Shown here piece by piece: positions 47,098 to 57,953 of a stretch of 64,000 bases of DNA. The notes below the pieces were generated by a model. It was not told where the DNA came from, searched no databases, and was given only the letters and a program-made list of their open reading frames with translations. This DNA is from Maratus speciosus (taxonomy: Eukaryota; Arthropoda; Arachnida; Araneae; Salticidae), in contig OZ010787.1 of the NCBI GenBank assembly GCA_963932465.1, forward strand, positions 11,715,284-11,779,283, written 5' to 3'. The translations under genes were made by a program, and so were the position numbers. Position 1 is the first letter of the stretch. Every line of letters begins with the position of its first letter.

Positions 47098-48150
47098 GTT
47101 AAAGTTCATTGTGGGCTAATTCGGGAGGAGGATTTAAGCAAAACATTAAAAAAGTTTTGGGAAGTCGAAAACATTGAGGTAGAGTTACCGAAAGGTAAGG
47201 AATTTGAGATGTGCGAGAAACATTTTGCGCGTACGCATTGGAGAAATGCTGAAGGTAGATACGTAGTGAACATGCCTTTAAAGGAAAATCCTTCGTGTTT
47301 AGGCCGATCTAGGGATCTTGCTCTCAAAAAACTCAGATCGCTGTGGACTCATTTATCAAGGGATGAGCAATATTTTAATCTGTATAAAGAATTCTTAAAG
47401 GAATACGAAGATTTAGGGCATATGAAACAGGTGAAAGAAACAAAAGAACCTGATATTGCGTAGTATGCTCCGCATCATGGTATATTTCGTCCAGAAAAAT
47501 CAACTACCAAACTCAGAGTTGTTTTTAATTGTTCTGCCCCGACAACAAATGGGACATACCTAAATTCATTACAATATAATGGCGGAGTCATCCAAAACGA
47601 CTTATTCACGATCATGATTAGCTTCCGAGAACATGTTCATGCTTTAACTGCAGATGTCAAGATGATGTATAGAATGATTAATATTGACCCTAGTCAGCAC
47701 TCATTACATAAATTTTATGGAACGATAATGTTGAGGAAGAACCAAAAATTTTCGAATTACAAACAGTGACTTACGGTACGGTCAGCGCGCCCTATTTAGC
47801 AATGAAAACGCTCAATCAATTGTCAATTGATGAAGGAAATAATTTTCCAATTGCAGCACCAGTTGTTCGTGAAAATATGTATATGGATGACATTTTATGT
47901 GGTACACCTACGCTTGAGGAAGCCAAAGAGTTGCAGCGGCAACTCATAGCGATAATGCATAAGACAGGTATGCAACTTCATAAATGGTGCACAAGTGATT
48001 AAAATATTTCGCTGACACCCGGAGAAGGGTATCATTTTGAAAACAACATTGAGACTAAAACGTTAGGGGTTTCGTGGAACCCAAGGGATGACTGTTTCCT
48101 ATTTAGAGTTAAAGTAGCGATTCCTATACCAAGCGACAAGTATTGTCGAC
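47098..48150 (+). pseudogene. BEL/Pao reverse transcriptase
   Basis: Four open pieces in different frames. 47098-47463 holds the pre-RT region with EVELPKGKEFEMCEKHFART. 47464-47770 encodes the fingers/palm start (LRVVFNCSAPTTNGTYLNS, then ALTADVKMMYRMINID with a catalytic-Asp motif). 47766-48002 has NMYMDDILCG, the YMDD catalytic box. Breaks are TAG at 47461-47463, a frameshift near 47730-47766 and TAA at 48000-48002. The FFDP/IARIFDPLGLLGP block at 48143 onward is the thumb/connection. Confidence 0.85.
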
Positions 48151-49027
48151 AATTGCCAGAATTTTTGATCCGCTAGGACTTCTTGGCCCAGTTATAGCAA
48201 AAGCCAAAATACTTATGCAGAGATTGTGGAGAATTAATATTGACTGGAATGACGAGCTCCCTGAGTCAGAATATCACGAGTGGCACCAATTTCTTATATC
48301 GCTTAAGAGTGTTAATAATATACAAATAAGTCGACGCATTATAATTGAAAACCCAGAAATTGTGGAAATACATGGCTTCGCAGATGCCTCAGAACGTTGT
48401 TATGGAGCAGCGGTTTATTGCAAATCATGTGACTCTCTAGGAAATGTGATGATGAATTTAATAGCTAGCAAATCACATGTTACACCAGTAAATAGTCTAA
48501 CTATTCTCAGACTTGAAGTATGCGCCGCAGTTTTGCTAACCAAACTGGTAAAAAGAGTCTTATCATCCATGAAAGTAATAGTTACTAATGTTTTCCTGTG
48601 GTCCGATTCAACGATTGTGTTAGCGTGGATTCAAAATGAACCTATTGATCTCAAACAATTTGTGCAGAACAGGGTGGCTAAAATTCAAGAAAACTCTAGT
48701 CCTGAACAGAGGTCTCATATCTGCTCTGAACAAAATCCAGCTGATAAACTTTCACGAGGTATGGATCCAGATAAACTTGTTGATTGTGACTTGTGGTGGC
48801 GTGGACCCATTTTTCTTAATAACACTGACTATCACCAAAATTCAGTAATAATACCAGAAGCTAATGAAGAGTTCAAAAAAGAGCTCAAAACAAATTCAAA
48901 TCCTTTTAATGAAGTTAGTGTAATGAACTGTAATGTTACACATAACTGTTTTGTAAATGACTTAATTAATATTAGTAATAATTATATGACTATTTTACTC
49001 ATAGTTATATTTTCAGGTTTGTCATGA
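48143..49027 (+). pseudogene. BEL/Pao RT connection and RNase H
   Basis: A 294-codon frame starting in RT (TIARIFDPLGLLGPVIAKAK), then the Pao-type RNase H with IHGFADASERCYGAAVYCKS (first Asp), LRLEVCAAVLLTKL (Glu), LWSDSTIVLAWIQ (Asp) and the tail NPADKLSRGMDPDKL. The catalytic DED set is visible. The frame ends at 49027, overlapping the next piece by 4 bases in another frame, so a frameshift separates it from integrase. Confidence 0.87.
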
Positions 49028-50446
49028 ATGCAAGAAACCCACTTTATAAGTGTGGTGGGCCTTTGTCAATTTCAGACTTGGAGCATGCAGAGAGTTATTT
49101 AATTAAATCTGTCCAAAGGGCAGAATTCAATGCAGACATACGTAGTCTGCAGACCAAAGGTTCGGTAAGTCCAACTGGTAAGCTAAAAAGCCTCAACCCA
49201 TACTTAGATGAATTTGGAATTTTAAGGGTTGGAGGGCGGTTAGATAACAGTGATTTAAATTTTGCGAGAAAGCACCCAGCGATTTTGCCTAAGTCTAATA
49301 ATTTTACTGTAATTGTTATAAATTATTATCATAAAAAATACCTTCATGTCGGTGCTTCAACATTACTTTCTTTGGTAAGAGAAAAAGTTTGGCCAATAAA
49401 TGGTCGTGCAACATGTCGAAAGGTAGTTCATCAGTGCATCCCATGTTTTAAAGCTAAACCAGTTATTGCAAATCAATTGATGGGCGATTTGCCCAGGGAT
49501 AGAGTCCAATTGGACTACTGCTTTAATATTTCGGGAGTAGATCTGTGTGGCCCATTTATGGTCAAAGTGGGGTATGGCCGTAGAACTATCTTGCAAAAAA
49601 TTTATATCTGTATTTTTGTTTGTTTTGTATTTAAAGCTGTACATATAGAAATTGTTTCAGATTTAACCTCCGAATCATTTATTGCTGCATTGAAAAGATT
49701 CATTGCACGCAGAGGTAAATGTGTCAAATTGTATTCAGATAACGCGAAAAATTTTATTTGTGCAAATAAGATTCTTAAGGCTTTTTATGAGTTAGTAAAA
49801 AAACCTGATGAGAAATTAGCAGCATATTTATCCACGGAAGGCATTGAGTGGAAATTTATCCCTCCCAGGGCACCCAATTTCGGAGGTCTTTGGGAGACCG
49901 CTATAAAATCATTTAAGTATCACTTTAAGAGAGTTGTGGGAGGTGCTAATCTCACTTATGAGGAACTTCTTACTGTAGTCATACAAATTGACGGAATTCT
50001 AAATTCCAGGCCTTTGAGCCCATTATCAGATGATGAGAATGATTTTGGAGCCTTAACTCCGGCCCATTTTCTGATAAACAGGCCGTTAAATTCCATTATT
50101 GAGCCTGATCTAACCAATATAAGAGTAAAATCGCCTCAAAAAATGGCAACGAATAACTAAAATTCTACAACTTTTTTGGCGTAAATGGCATCATAATTAT
50201 TTAAGTGAATTACAACAAAGGGGTAAATGGAGATTTGAAAAAGATAATGTAAAAATCGGAGATTTAGTGGTGTTAGTAGAGGAAAATTTACCGACAAATA
50301 AGTGGCCATTAGGCAGAATTATTGAGGTGTATTACGGTAACGATAACAAAATTCGAGTAGTTAAAGTAAACACTCAAAATGGAACCTTTAAAAGGCCGAT
50401 AAGTAAATTATGTATTCTACCCATGCCTGATACCGATGACAATTAA
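49024..50446 (+). pseudogene. BEL/Pao integrase with C-terminal DUF5641-like domain
   Basis: A 378-codon frame (49024-50160) has an HHCC zinc-binding domain (His103, His108, Cys138, Cys141) and a complete DDE set: Asp173 in GVDLCGP, Asp239 in LYSDNAKNF, Glu291 in FGGLWETAIK. After a frameshift at about 50140-50160 the C-terminal domain continues to TAA at 50444-50446 with VKIGDLVVLVEEN, KWPLGRIIEVYYG and RPISKLCILP, the DUF5641-like tail of BEL integrases. It is the best preserved BEL domain and would insert the cDNA with a 5-bp stagger, as seen at the ends. Confidence 0.88.
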
Positions 50447-50617
50447 AACAAACAAAAAAAAGTAATTGTGTATGTATGTGTGTTGTATTGATATTTTTTT
50501 CAAAGGATTATATTTAAATTAACGTATATAGTGAATTTTTGTATTAATTTGTGTAATTATTGAGTACTTGGTAAAAATTGTTATTGAATGTTATAAACAT
50601 GTCAATGGGGGCCGGTA

Positions 50618-50825
50618 TTTTCCATGTAGCGAGACATGCCGCGCCACCTATAATTAAAATTACAGTGACTATAATCTGAAGTGAAGTGAACTAAGCTTTG
50701 AGTAATGTGTGTTGAGATGTGAGTATCGGAGAAAGCGGCGGTGCGCTGCTTCTGTGTTAAGAAATTGTTATATCAAGTAACCAGTGCTTTGTAATAATTT
50801 GAGTTATAGTGTGAGTTATTCAACA
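50618..50825 (+). repeat. BEL/Pao 3' LTR
   Basis: 208 bp, TTTTCCATG to TTCAACA; the expected TG start is mutated to TT. About 7 differences from the 5' LTR, including at both termini. Confidence 0.92.
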
Positions 50826-50830
50826 GTCAG

Positions 50831-51420
50831 GATGAACAGAAAAACGGGACTAGTCAGAGAAAAGAATTTTGCGCCATTCATTTCTCCTCCAATTCACATG
50901 CTCTGGTGCTATGGTGCTCTGTGGGCGCCATGGTGCCTTGCTGTTAACGTAACACATAGTAGCGAGCATTAGTGTGCGAGCATACACACCTACAGCGTGG
51001 AGCCGGTTTCGGACAGTTTGAGTCGAAACTCTGGAACCAGTAGCCGAGGGAGGGTGTTGAAGAAGAGTGGCATTCATATTTCGGAGTCTCCTAGCCGTTA
51101 GCGTTAAACATTGATCTTTATTGGGCGTTGTTGCACGTCTACGACCTTGCCCTGGTCTTAGAACTGTATTTCCAGTCTCCAAAATAAAAGGTTCTAGATC
51201 CTGGAAATCACACTTTGTGAAGCTCCAGTGGCTTCTGCTACTTCGGCTTGTTTTCGGACCCCTTCTAACCGACCAACATCTCTCTAATCTTATGATTCGG
51301 TTAAACGACTTCGTTGAGACGTCACACTCATCGGAACAAAGCACTTACGTTTTCCGCTTTGCCTTTCAGTAAGTGGAAAGCCAAATTTCATTCGCTGCCG
51401 CTAAAGCGTCGTTTTTGACG
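50831..51420 (-). pseudogene. Tc1-like transposase, N-terminal part
   Basis: The first half of the transposase, upstream of the BEL insertion. It has a helix-turn-helix region (SFNRIIRLERCW and beyond), then LRPGQGRRRATT, an AT-hook-like linker, then a second HTH (ATGSRVSTQTVRNRLHAVGV), then EHVNWRRNEWRKILFSD with the first catalytic Asp. The next codon, Glu in the family, is TAG at about 50850, followed by SRFSVHPD up to the insertion point. A frameshift near 51180 separates the first HTH from the rest. Family length is about 340 residues, and the two halves together fit. Confidence 0.88.
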
Positions 51421-51570
51421 CCAAACTCAAAATTTGCATACTACGAAGTTTGAAAATGAGAAAAATTTGCATTTGTGACTCTCTTCTTTCATTTTCTGCG
51501 AAATAAATTTCGCTTATACCGTTATTTTATATAAGACTTACAATATCCTTTAATTGTTTTGAGCAGTGTA

Positions 51571-51725
51571 GTTCTCCCAATGCTCGGCTGAGCGTTAGTA
51601 TTGATTGTTTATAATTACCCCCTGTTTACATTTGTCCCAACTGATCTTATAATTTTTTAATATCACAAAATAAACTACATATTTTTGAACAGATTTATAC
51701 GAATTAAAAAAGCACTTTTGTTTAT

Positions 51726-51776
<51 letters not shown>

Positions 51777-52310
51777 GTATTGAACATAAATTAAAAAGGA
51801 AAACAGCACCAATTATTTCTTATTCTTTTACTGAATATAGAAACATTGCACAGCAAGACAAAAATTATAACAATCGAAACTTATTTTTAAATTTCATAAA
51901 TTTCTGCAGACTTTTTTTCTCGGTTAATTTACGATGTATTCCCCACAGAAAATGTGAATCTTAATTCTTTTTTTTTAATGTTTAATTTCTATGACATTAC
52001 ACTTTAAAATTTTTCTTGAAATAAAATGAAGTATGGAACAGTTTTTACGGAAACAAAAGGCTCTCACGTGTGCTTACTTTTGAAGACCACTGTTTCTGAA
52101 TAGTAATATTCGCCTCATTTAATTACAGTAATTCTTCCATTAAATATGGCGAAATATACTATTCCGAAATAGTATTCAAAATTAGTCACCCTTGGGAATC
52201 CTGTCTTTGGATAAATGGTTTTATATCATAATATGGCATTCTTTCTTTATCAAGACAACTGAATAGAAATTACCAGAATAAAACAAATGCAGCAAGTATG
52301 TGAAAGACAC
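51571..52310. other. Spacer between the Tc1 element and GLDC
   Basis: No gene. Contains a 46-base poly-T tract (51729-51774). Confidence 0.5.
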
Positions 52311-52334
52311 GAAATCATTATTAAAAAATATATA

Positions 52335-52340
52335 TTTATT
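52335..52340 (-). terminator. GLDC polyadenylation signal
   Basis: AATAAA on the minus strand, about 97 bases after the GLDC stop codon, at a usual distance for a short 3' UTR. Confidence 0.55.
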
Positions 52341-52436
52341 ATCATGAACTGAAGAATGTCAAATATATATTTTACAGTCTAAAACATGCATCAGCAACTT
52401 TGATATTATAGTTCGCCATTCTACGTATCACGCATT

Positions 52437-52547
52437 CTACATATATGCTTCCATTGGTGGACATGAACATACTAGGTTAGTGTCTCCATAAACATCATCT
52501 ATACGTCCCACGGTAGGCCATTGTTTAGTTTCAGGCTTCACGAATGG
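52437..52547 (-). CDS. GLDC: Last coding exon of glycine dehydrogenase (decarboxylating), P-protein
   Basis: The P-protein is the PLP-dependent enzyme of the mitochondrial glycine cleavage system. It decarboxylates glycine and passes the aminomethyl group to the lipoyl H-protein. This exon encodes the final 36 residues and a [21 protein letters not shown], then [18 protein letters not shown]. These match the very conserved C-terminus of animal GLDC (FVKPE...FWPT...RIDD.YGD..LVC.CPPME). The acceptor site is clear: a T-rich tract and TTTCAG end at 52548, directly before CCA TTC GTG. The boundary lies just after the AAFPL motif of the family. The upstream exons (C-terminal PLP fold) must lie at higher coordinates and were not found before 64000. 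No defects are visible, so this appears to be a live gene. Confidence 0.92.
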   Translation of the reverse strand, partial: PFVKPETKQWPTVGRIDDVYGDTNLVCSCPPMEAYM

Positions 52548-53560
52548 CTGAAATCAAATGTTAAAAATTAGAATAAGCAATGAAATACAAAGGAAATGAT
52601 TTTGTTTTAATTTATACAGTACTGACATAATGAAAAATTTAAAACACACACACTCTCAGAAATACTTTCTTCAATTTACGGAAATATTCCTGGAAGCACT
52701 GCCAAAGAAAATGAAGCATGAAGAAGGGAAACTTCCATAGATGTAATGTAAATCCCTGACTGTCAGCGAAACAGTGCAAACAGCTAAGCAGTAGAAGTCG
52801 CATACAGGGGCGATAGATGAAACGGGCTCACTTGGCACGATTTGGTGTCATTGCCAGTAGCGATAATTATCAAAATGAGAAATAATGCTGTGGTCACCGC
52901 TATCCGCGAAAAAGCAGAGCGCACCCCCCCCCCCCCCCCCCCATCCCATCCCTTTTGTGGAGGGTGTCAAAACCCAAAACCCTTTTCCTGGGAGCTAGGT
53001 CAAAGATCATACAATACGTTAGATGCAGAAGATTAGATGAATCTTATGTTAGTTTTAGAGATAAAGTAGAACTTTCGATACATAAAATTTATTATTTTAC
53101 CGAGTCCTGCATCACTGAAGATTTTTCCATTGTACGTATTCATCGGCTATCTACTTGCAATACAGAAAATATATTATAACAACAGATCATATTAAAAAAT
53201 CTGCCACAATCTCTAGGTTTCAAGACGAACTGTCAAAGAAATGCCGTTTTAAATTCTCGCAGGGGCGTTGGCGCGAAGAGGTTTACTACAAAAAAATTTG
53301 GCGAATTGACGGATGCAATGAAGCATGCCTATGATTGGATTTCCACTTTGAGTGTGTTTTCTAGCTCCCAGCAGAGATTTTTGCACTGTTTCGGTTAGTT
53401 ACAGTTTCCAAAGTCTTCCCTTCTTATCATCTACGTTCTTTTGGCACAGCTACCAGTATATATCCAAGAATTGAAGAAATTTCCTTTTTTTCCGTTCTAG
53501 GACAGAAATTTTCCGTAATCTGAAAAAAAGTTTTTTTAAAAATACGTCTCTCTTTGTTCC
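52548..53560 (-). other. GLDC intron (start of the last intron, read on the minus strand)
   Basis: Non-coding by position: it precedes the acceptor of the last GLDC exon. Holds a C-tract (about 52925-52942) and no other recognised feature. The intron continues rightward an unknown distance. Confidence 0.55.
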
Positions 53561-53562
53561 GT

Positions 53563-53637
53563 GAATCCACTTGGTTTTGAACCTGGGACCGCGCGTTTCG
53601 AATTGAGCATCTTAACCACTCGGCCAGCGAGTACATG
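53563..53637 (-). repeat. tRNA-like sequence (SINE head or tRNA pseudogene)
   Basis: The minus strand reads TGGCCGAGTGGTTAAGATGC, an A box of Ser/Leu-tRNA type, and GGTTCAAAACC, a good B box. The D, anticodon and acceptor stems do not pair properly, so it is unlikely to be a working tRNA. No flanking duplication was found. Confidence 0.55.
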
Positions 53638-53869
53638 GTAGAGGGCGAGTTTTAAATGAAGATGCGGGTTTCTTAAAATTGGGGATTGGTAAGGCTTGTT
53701 AAATTTCTTGTTCGGAAAGCTCGGAAATTTAAACTTAATTGCAGTGACATTTCGTGTTATGGTTAGTGTTTCAACATAGATTAACACAGATTAAAATTTA
53801 CTACATATTAGACATATTTTTAATGAGACATAATTTGATTGTTAGATGTAAAATATGAATATTACATAA

Positions 53870-54722
53870 AAAACATGGAAACATTTAAAATGCTTCATTT
53901 AAAACACATTACTACATAGGTGTGTTAAAATATATACAAATGTTTTCAAAAATTAAAAACACTAGATGTTAAAATAATAGAAAGCTACTCCGAGCGCTTT
54001 CGGCTAACCTTAAGCCTTTGTCAAGGAGAAGAGAATTGACTGATAAAAACACTTGACGCTCGATGTTCACTGCTACACATTGACCGGAAACTCACTTCAG
54101 GAAGCTCGCAGGTGGTCGTATCCATTAAACTGAAGGAGGGGGAAGGTAGAGAAAGCTTAATCCTCCGAGAGACCGAACTCTCCAGTAATATTAAGTAAAT
54201 TAAACCAGATACGCGGAATTTGGTATGATAATACGTCATTACAACAATTTTCTGCTTGCGTTAAAATTTCCAAAGACTCTAAAATAGCACAACTATTAAA
54301 ATCGGAAGCCTGCATAATGACTTTCGCTCTATTGAAAAGGATGTCAATATCTTTAGTTTGAAACAGCCTTGAGAGGGCGGTAGCCCGTCTATTTTTATTA
54401 ATATCCTGCATATGCTCTTTAACTCTTGTTTGGAATTTTCTTGTGGTCATACCAATGTAATTTAATATTTTATTTGTTTCTTTACTTCTGTATGGGATTA
54501 TATAAACTCCTGACTTATTTTCCATACTAATAGGATCAACTCTTTTTTACACAAGATTAATTAATTTGGTGTTATCTCTAGCTATTAACGTTATACTATA
54601 TTTCCTTAGGATGTATTTTAATTTTTCATATAAACGAGGAATGTAATCAACTGTCATAAATTTAACTTCTTTTTTACTAATACACTATATTTTAGCTGGT
54701 TCTGCGTGCTTAAACTTATAAA
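53870..54722 (-). mobile_element. Penelope-like element fragment, left inverted copy
   Basis: The 853-bp left arm of a large inverted repeat. The right arm is 54829-55684, with a 106-bp spacer. The arms match from 'aaaacatggaaacattt' outside to 'ttataagtttaagcacgcag' at the centre, with scattered differences. It contains the endonuclease end of a Penelope-like element plus its 3' non-coding tail ('ctccgagcgctttcggctaacc'). The spacer extends the left copy's coding sequence upstream. Confidence 0.8.
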
Positions 54723-54810
54723 TCAATTTTTCAATAAATTTAGTGGAAAAACCATTACTATTAGCAATTGACTTAATTTTATCCAGTTCTTCTTCCAAGT
54801 GAGTATTAGA
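54157..54810 (-). pseudogene. Penelope-like RT end and GIY-YIG endonuclease (left copy)
   Basis: Reading the minus strand from about 54810: a short post-RT segment (EEELDKIKSIANSNGFSTKF, then YKFKHAEPAKI), followed by the linker (FMTVDYIPRLYEKLKYILRK) and a GIY-YIG nuclease: SGVYIIPYRSKETNKILNYI, then GMTTRKFQTRVKEHMQDI. Penelope-like elements combine an RT with this nuclease. Two in-frame stops, TAG near 54690 and TAA at 54549-54547, inactivate it. The GVY and YIG motifs and the following Arg are intact. The nuclease-only frame runs 54525-54157. RT catalytic motifs are absent. Confidence 0.8.
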
Positions 54811-54828
54811 GCAAACTTCAAAGTTTTT

Positions 54829-55684
54829 TTTATAAGTTTAAGCACGCAGAACCAGCTAAAATAGAGTGTATTAGTAAAAAAGAAGTTAAATTTATGACAG
54901 TTGATTACATTCCTCGTTTATATCAAAAATTAAAATACATCCTAAGGAAATATAGTATAACGTTAATAGCTAGAGATAACACCAAATTAATTAATCTTGT
55001 GCAAAAAAGAGTTGATCCTATTAGTATGGAAAATAAGTCAGGAGTTTATATCATCCCATACAGAAGTAAAGAAACAAATAAAATATTAAATTACATTGGT
55101 ATGACCACAAGAAAATTCCAAACAAAAGTTAAAGAGCATATGCAGGATATTAATAAAAACAGACCGGGTACCGCCCTCTCAAGTCTGTTTCAAACTAAAG
55201 ATATTGACATCCTTTTCAATAGAGCGAAAGTCATTATGCAGGCTTCCGATTTTAATAGTTGTGCTATTTTAGAGTCTTTGGAAATTTTAACGCAAGCAGA
55301 AAATCGTTGTAATGACGTATTATCATACCAAATTCCGCGTATCTGGTTTAATTTACTTAATATTACTGGAGATTTCGGCCTCTCGGAGGATTAAGCTTTC
55401 TCTACCTTCCCCCTCCTTCAGTTTAATGGATACGACCACCTGCGAGCTTCCTGAAGTGAGTTTCCGGTCAATGTGTAGCAGTGAACATCGAGCGTCAAGT
55501 GTTTTTATCAGTCAATTCTCTTCTCCTTGACAAAGGCTTAAGGTTAGCCGAAAGCGCTCGGAGTAGCTTTTTATTATTTTCACATCTAGTGTTTTTAATT
55601 TTTGAAAACATTTGCATATATTTTAACACACCTATGTAGTAATGTGTTTTAAATGAAACATTTTAAATGTTTCCATGTTTTTAT
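54829..55684 (+). mobile_element. Penelope-like element fragment, right inverted copy
   Basis: Mirror image of 53870-54722, starting at 'tttataagtttaagcac'. Both copies are cut at nearly the same place inside the coding region, facing each other across the 106-bp spacer. Inverted or tandem partial copies are common for Penelope-like elements, which can carry pseudo-LTRs. Confidence 0.8.
54831..55394 (+). pseudogene. Penelope-like GIY-YIG endonuclease (right copy)
   Basis: Open from the copy boundary at 54831 to TAA at 55392-55394 (187 codons). The two positions that are stops in the left copy are Glu (KIECIS) and Gln (LVQKRVDP) here. It has the same linker and GIY-YIG core: SGVYIIPYRSK, NYIGMTTRKFQTKVKEH, followed by a helical tail (ESLEILTQAENRCNDVLSYQ). 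The nuclease domain appears complete, but the element is 5'-truncated with no RT and no start of its own. An internal ATG at 54894 exists. Probably not expressed as a functional protein. Confidence 0.78.
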
Positions 55685-56843
55685 ATAATAAACAAAGGTG
55701 AATCTGGCGTTCAAGATTGGACTATTTTATTAAGTCAATTTATTAATGAATATTAAATTTTGAATTAAATTCGAGAAGAAATGTTTGCTTTTTTGAATAA
55801 AATCGATTTTTTAAAAAACTTGATTGAACTACTATATATTTTTTAAATTTGTTCGCTTAGAATATTTTTTTAATACTCTAAAAAATAAATTACGAATAAG
55901 TTTAAATGAATGAGAAAATTACTACTTTATTAAATTCTAAAGCATTGTTTTTGTTTGTTTTTAAATAAATTAGAAAATTTAATTTACTGAACTTTCCGTT
56001 TTTCATTTAAAAAATAAATTAGAACTTTGGTATACAGCAATATGCAATGCGTGCAAGGAATAAACTGAATTCCCCCCTCTTTTTCAGACTTCTGTGAAGA
56101 GTTAACGGAAAAAGCATGTTTCCTAAAAGTATGGAAATTATTTGTTTAAAAATGACGAATAATTTAGTGTATAAAGATGAATTTCTCTGACAGTGTATTT
56201 TGGATACACAAATGTACGTGATGTGGATGTCTGTAATACTCGTAAAGTGTTAAAATTTTAGAATAAAACAAAGCAAAGACACGAATTGTATTGCTTTAGT
56301 TTATAATATATTGACATATTGGAATAAGCTAAAGGCAAATTTTAAATGTATAAATTCAGGTGTTGTCAGAGATCATATTTATACATTATTATTATCATTT
56401 TAGTACGAAGTCCTGCACATATTTCTTTTCTAACCACATTAACATATAAATGCATTAAAAATTATTTTTTAAAAGCATAAAAGGAAATTTTAATACTTAT
56501 TTTAGTGTTAATAATGTTATTTATTTATTTAACCTAAAGGTAGGATAATAAAATAGTTCATTATTTCCGAGAACAGAGTTGAAATTCTGGTCACCATTTC
56601 CCCACTTTATTGGTTCACTGATTGAATCAGTTTTTTGATTCATATAAGCATTATTTATGCTACATTAAATAATGATAAATTTTGTATTTGAATAATTGTT
56701 ATCTCCAATTCTCGAATGAAACAGATAGCTCATTTTATTAATAAGATTTTCAGCTGCGAAACCTAGCATCGTTGCATTCATTTTCAAACCCATTAAATAT
56801 GTTACTTAGAAAAATAAAAAAAAATTCATTTATTGGGAATAAT
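55685..56843. other. AT-rich DNA, nothing recognisable
   Basis: No gene, TIR pair or array seen. A (TTAT)-type tract lies at about 56518-56535. Confidence 0.5.
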
Positions 56844-56845
56844 TA

Positions 56846-57700
56846 GGGTAAGGTGGTGCAAGAGTGCGGCGGTGTATAAGAGTACGCCGAGCAATTATCT
56901 AATCCCTAAACAGAGTTCTGCATTTATCTATAGTTGTAGACGATGTAAATGACATGATAAGTTTATGGTGAAAAACAAGCTGAGTATTTTGGTGAAATTT
57001 TTAATGATTTAGAAGAGAAAAAGTGATTTAGGTTTTCTCGTTATAATATTTATGGTTTTGAAAACAGGATCATAATAATGATTACAAAGCTAATTTACTT
57101 TTTTTGGTTTTTATGGATAAGGTTATTATTGGGCTACCTGCCACCTAAGTGGTTTGGAATTGTTTATCAAAAGATGGCATTTACTGATGTTTCAAAGATA
57201 TTTAGTGACGATAGCGCGCACCTGCTTTTGGGAAAACTGCTACCGTTGCTAAATCAAGATTTGAAATAACGGTTCTATAGCCTTTCAAATATTACCTTTT
57301 TTATATACTGACTTTTCGCAAGCAGCGTTACTGGAAGACCATTAAATTCTAAACTTGTTGAACCAAATATGTCAGTTGAACCACAGAATATTGAAAATAA
57401 GATAGGTGGGGAAAGATTTGCTTTCAATAGAAAATGCTATTTCAGAAAAGGTAGAAAAGCTATGTAAAGAAAAGACGCACGTTCAATGTGAAATAAACAC
57501 AACTTCGGTTTCGCAAGGTTTATGTAACAACGAGTCGACTTCAACAACTTCGTCTTACGTCAAATTGACAAACTTGTCACCGTATCCAGAATTATTTATG
57601 CTGCGATACTATAATAAGAGGAGCAGAAAGTCGGAAATTTTAATCAGTTCACCACACAAAAGGCAGCTTGAAGATGATACTGCGGAATAAAGCCAAAAAT
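56846..57700 (+). mobile_element. Remnant of a pogo-like transposon
   Basis: A TA (56844-56845) followed by GGGTAAGGTGGTGCAAGAG has the same terminus style as the elements at 4565, 5840 and 22851. A transposase C-terminal relic lies 0.55 kb inside. No right terminus was found before the LTR-like sequence at 57954, so the right end is lost or replaced. Confidence 0.5.
57406..57690 (+). pseudogene. pogo/CENP-B-type transposase C-terminus
   Basis: A 94-codon frame whose end reads YVKLTNLSPYPELFM, then NKRSRKSEILISSPHKRQLE. The pattern 'I/L-SP-P' linker, basic patch, then (I/L)xSSPxKxxLE is the usual C-terminal tail of pogo/Jerky-like DDE transposases. The upstream part (VEKLCKEKTHVQCEINTTS) is linker-like. 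The TTG/ATG at the start is not a true gene start. The catalytic and DNA-binding domains are not recognisable upstream; 57078-57269 (PPKWFGIVYQKMAF) may be a further fragment. Family call from a short motif. Confidence 0.45.
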
Positions 57701-57953
57701 CTTCACCAATAAATGAGTAAAAGTAAACTCATGAAGCTAAAAACTGCACCAAAGAAAAATCCCTGCCGGCTCGGCGTACAGGCCCAGGTAGATTTCGAAG
57801 TTAAAAAATAATTTGTAAAGAAGTGAACTTCGCTGTTTTCAGAGAATGTGGGAAGAAGTCTTCCTAAAGAATAACTGAATACATCTCACCCAGGTGCACA
57901 GAAAGACTAGTGAACATTTTTCTCACGCTTTAGGAGATTGCTACAGACCACCC
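57701..57953. other. Spacer before the gypsy-type element
   Basis: No gene recognised. A GC-richer patch at 57770-57800 stays open only briefly. Confidence 0.4.

Larger units (their letters stand above)
44667..50825 (+). mobile_element. BEL/Pao LTR retrotransposon, 6159 bp, decayed
   Basis: Two 208-bp LTRs with TGTT...AACA-type ends, a primer-binding site directly after the 5' LTR, a purine-rich tract (AATGGGGGCCGG at 50604-50615) before the 3' LTR, and a perfect 5-bp target duplication GTCAG (44662-44666, 50826-50830). Coding order is gag, protease, RT, RNase H, integrase. The LTRs differ at about 7 of 208 positions, and the coding region has several frameshifts and stops, so it is an old insertion. 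Confidence 0.95.
43872..51568 (-). mobile_element. Tc1-like transposon interrupted by a BEL/Pao element
   Basis: Inverted ends CACTGCTCAAAACAATTGAA and (complement) CACTGCTCAAAACAATTAAA, with TA at 43870-43871 and 51569-51570. Excluding the BEL insertion and one 5-bp target copy, the element is about 1.53 kb, normal for Tc1. The transposase gene runs on the minus strand and lies on both sides of the insertion. A poly-A/C-rich stretch at 44030-44070 lies between gene and left end. Confidence 0.92.

Noticed and set aside
53563..53637. Functional tRNA gene
   Set aside because: A and B boxes are present, but the stems do not pair and no acceptor end is visible.
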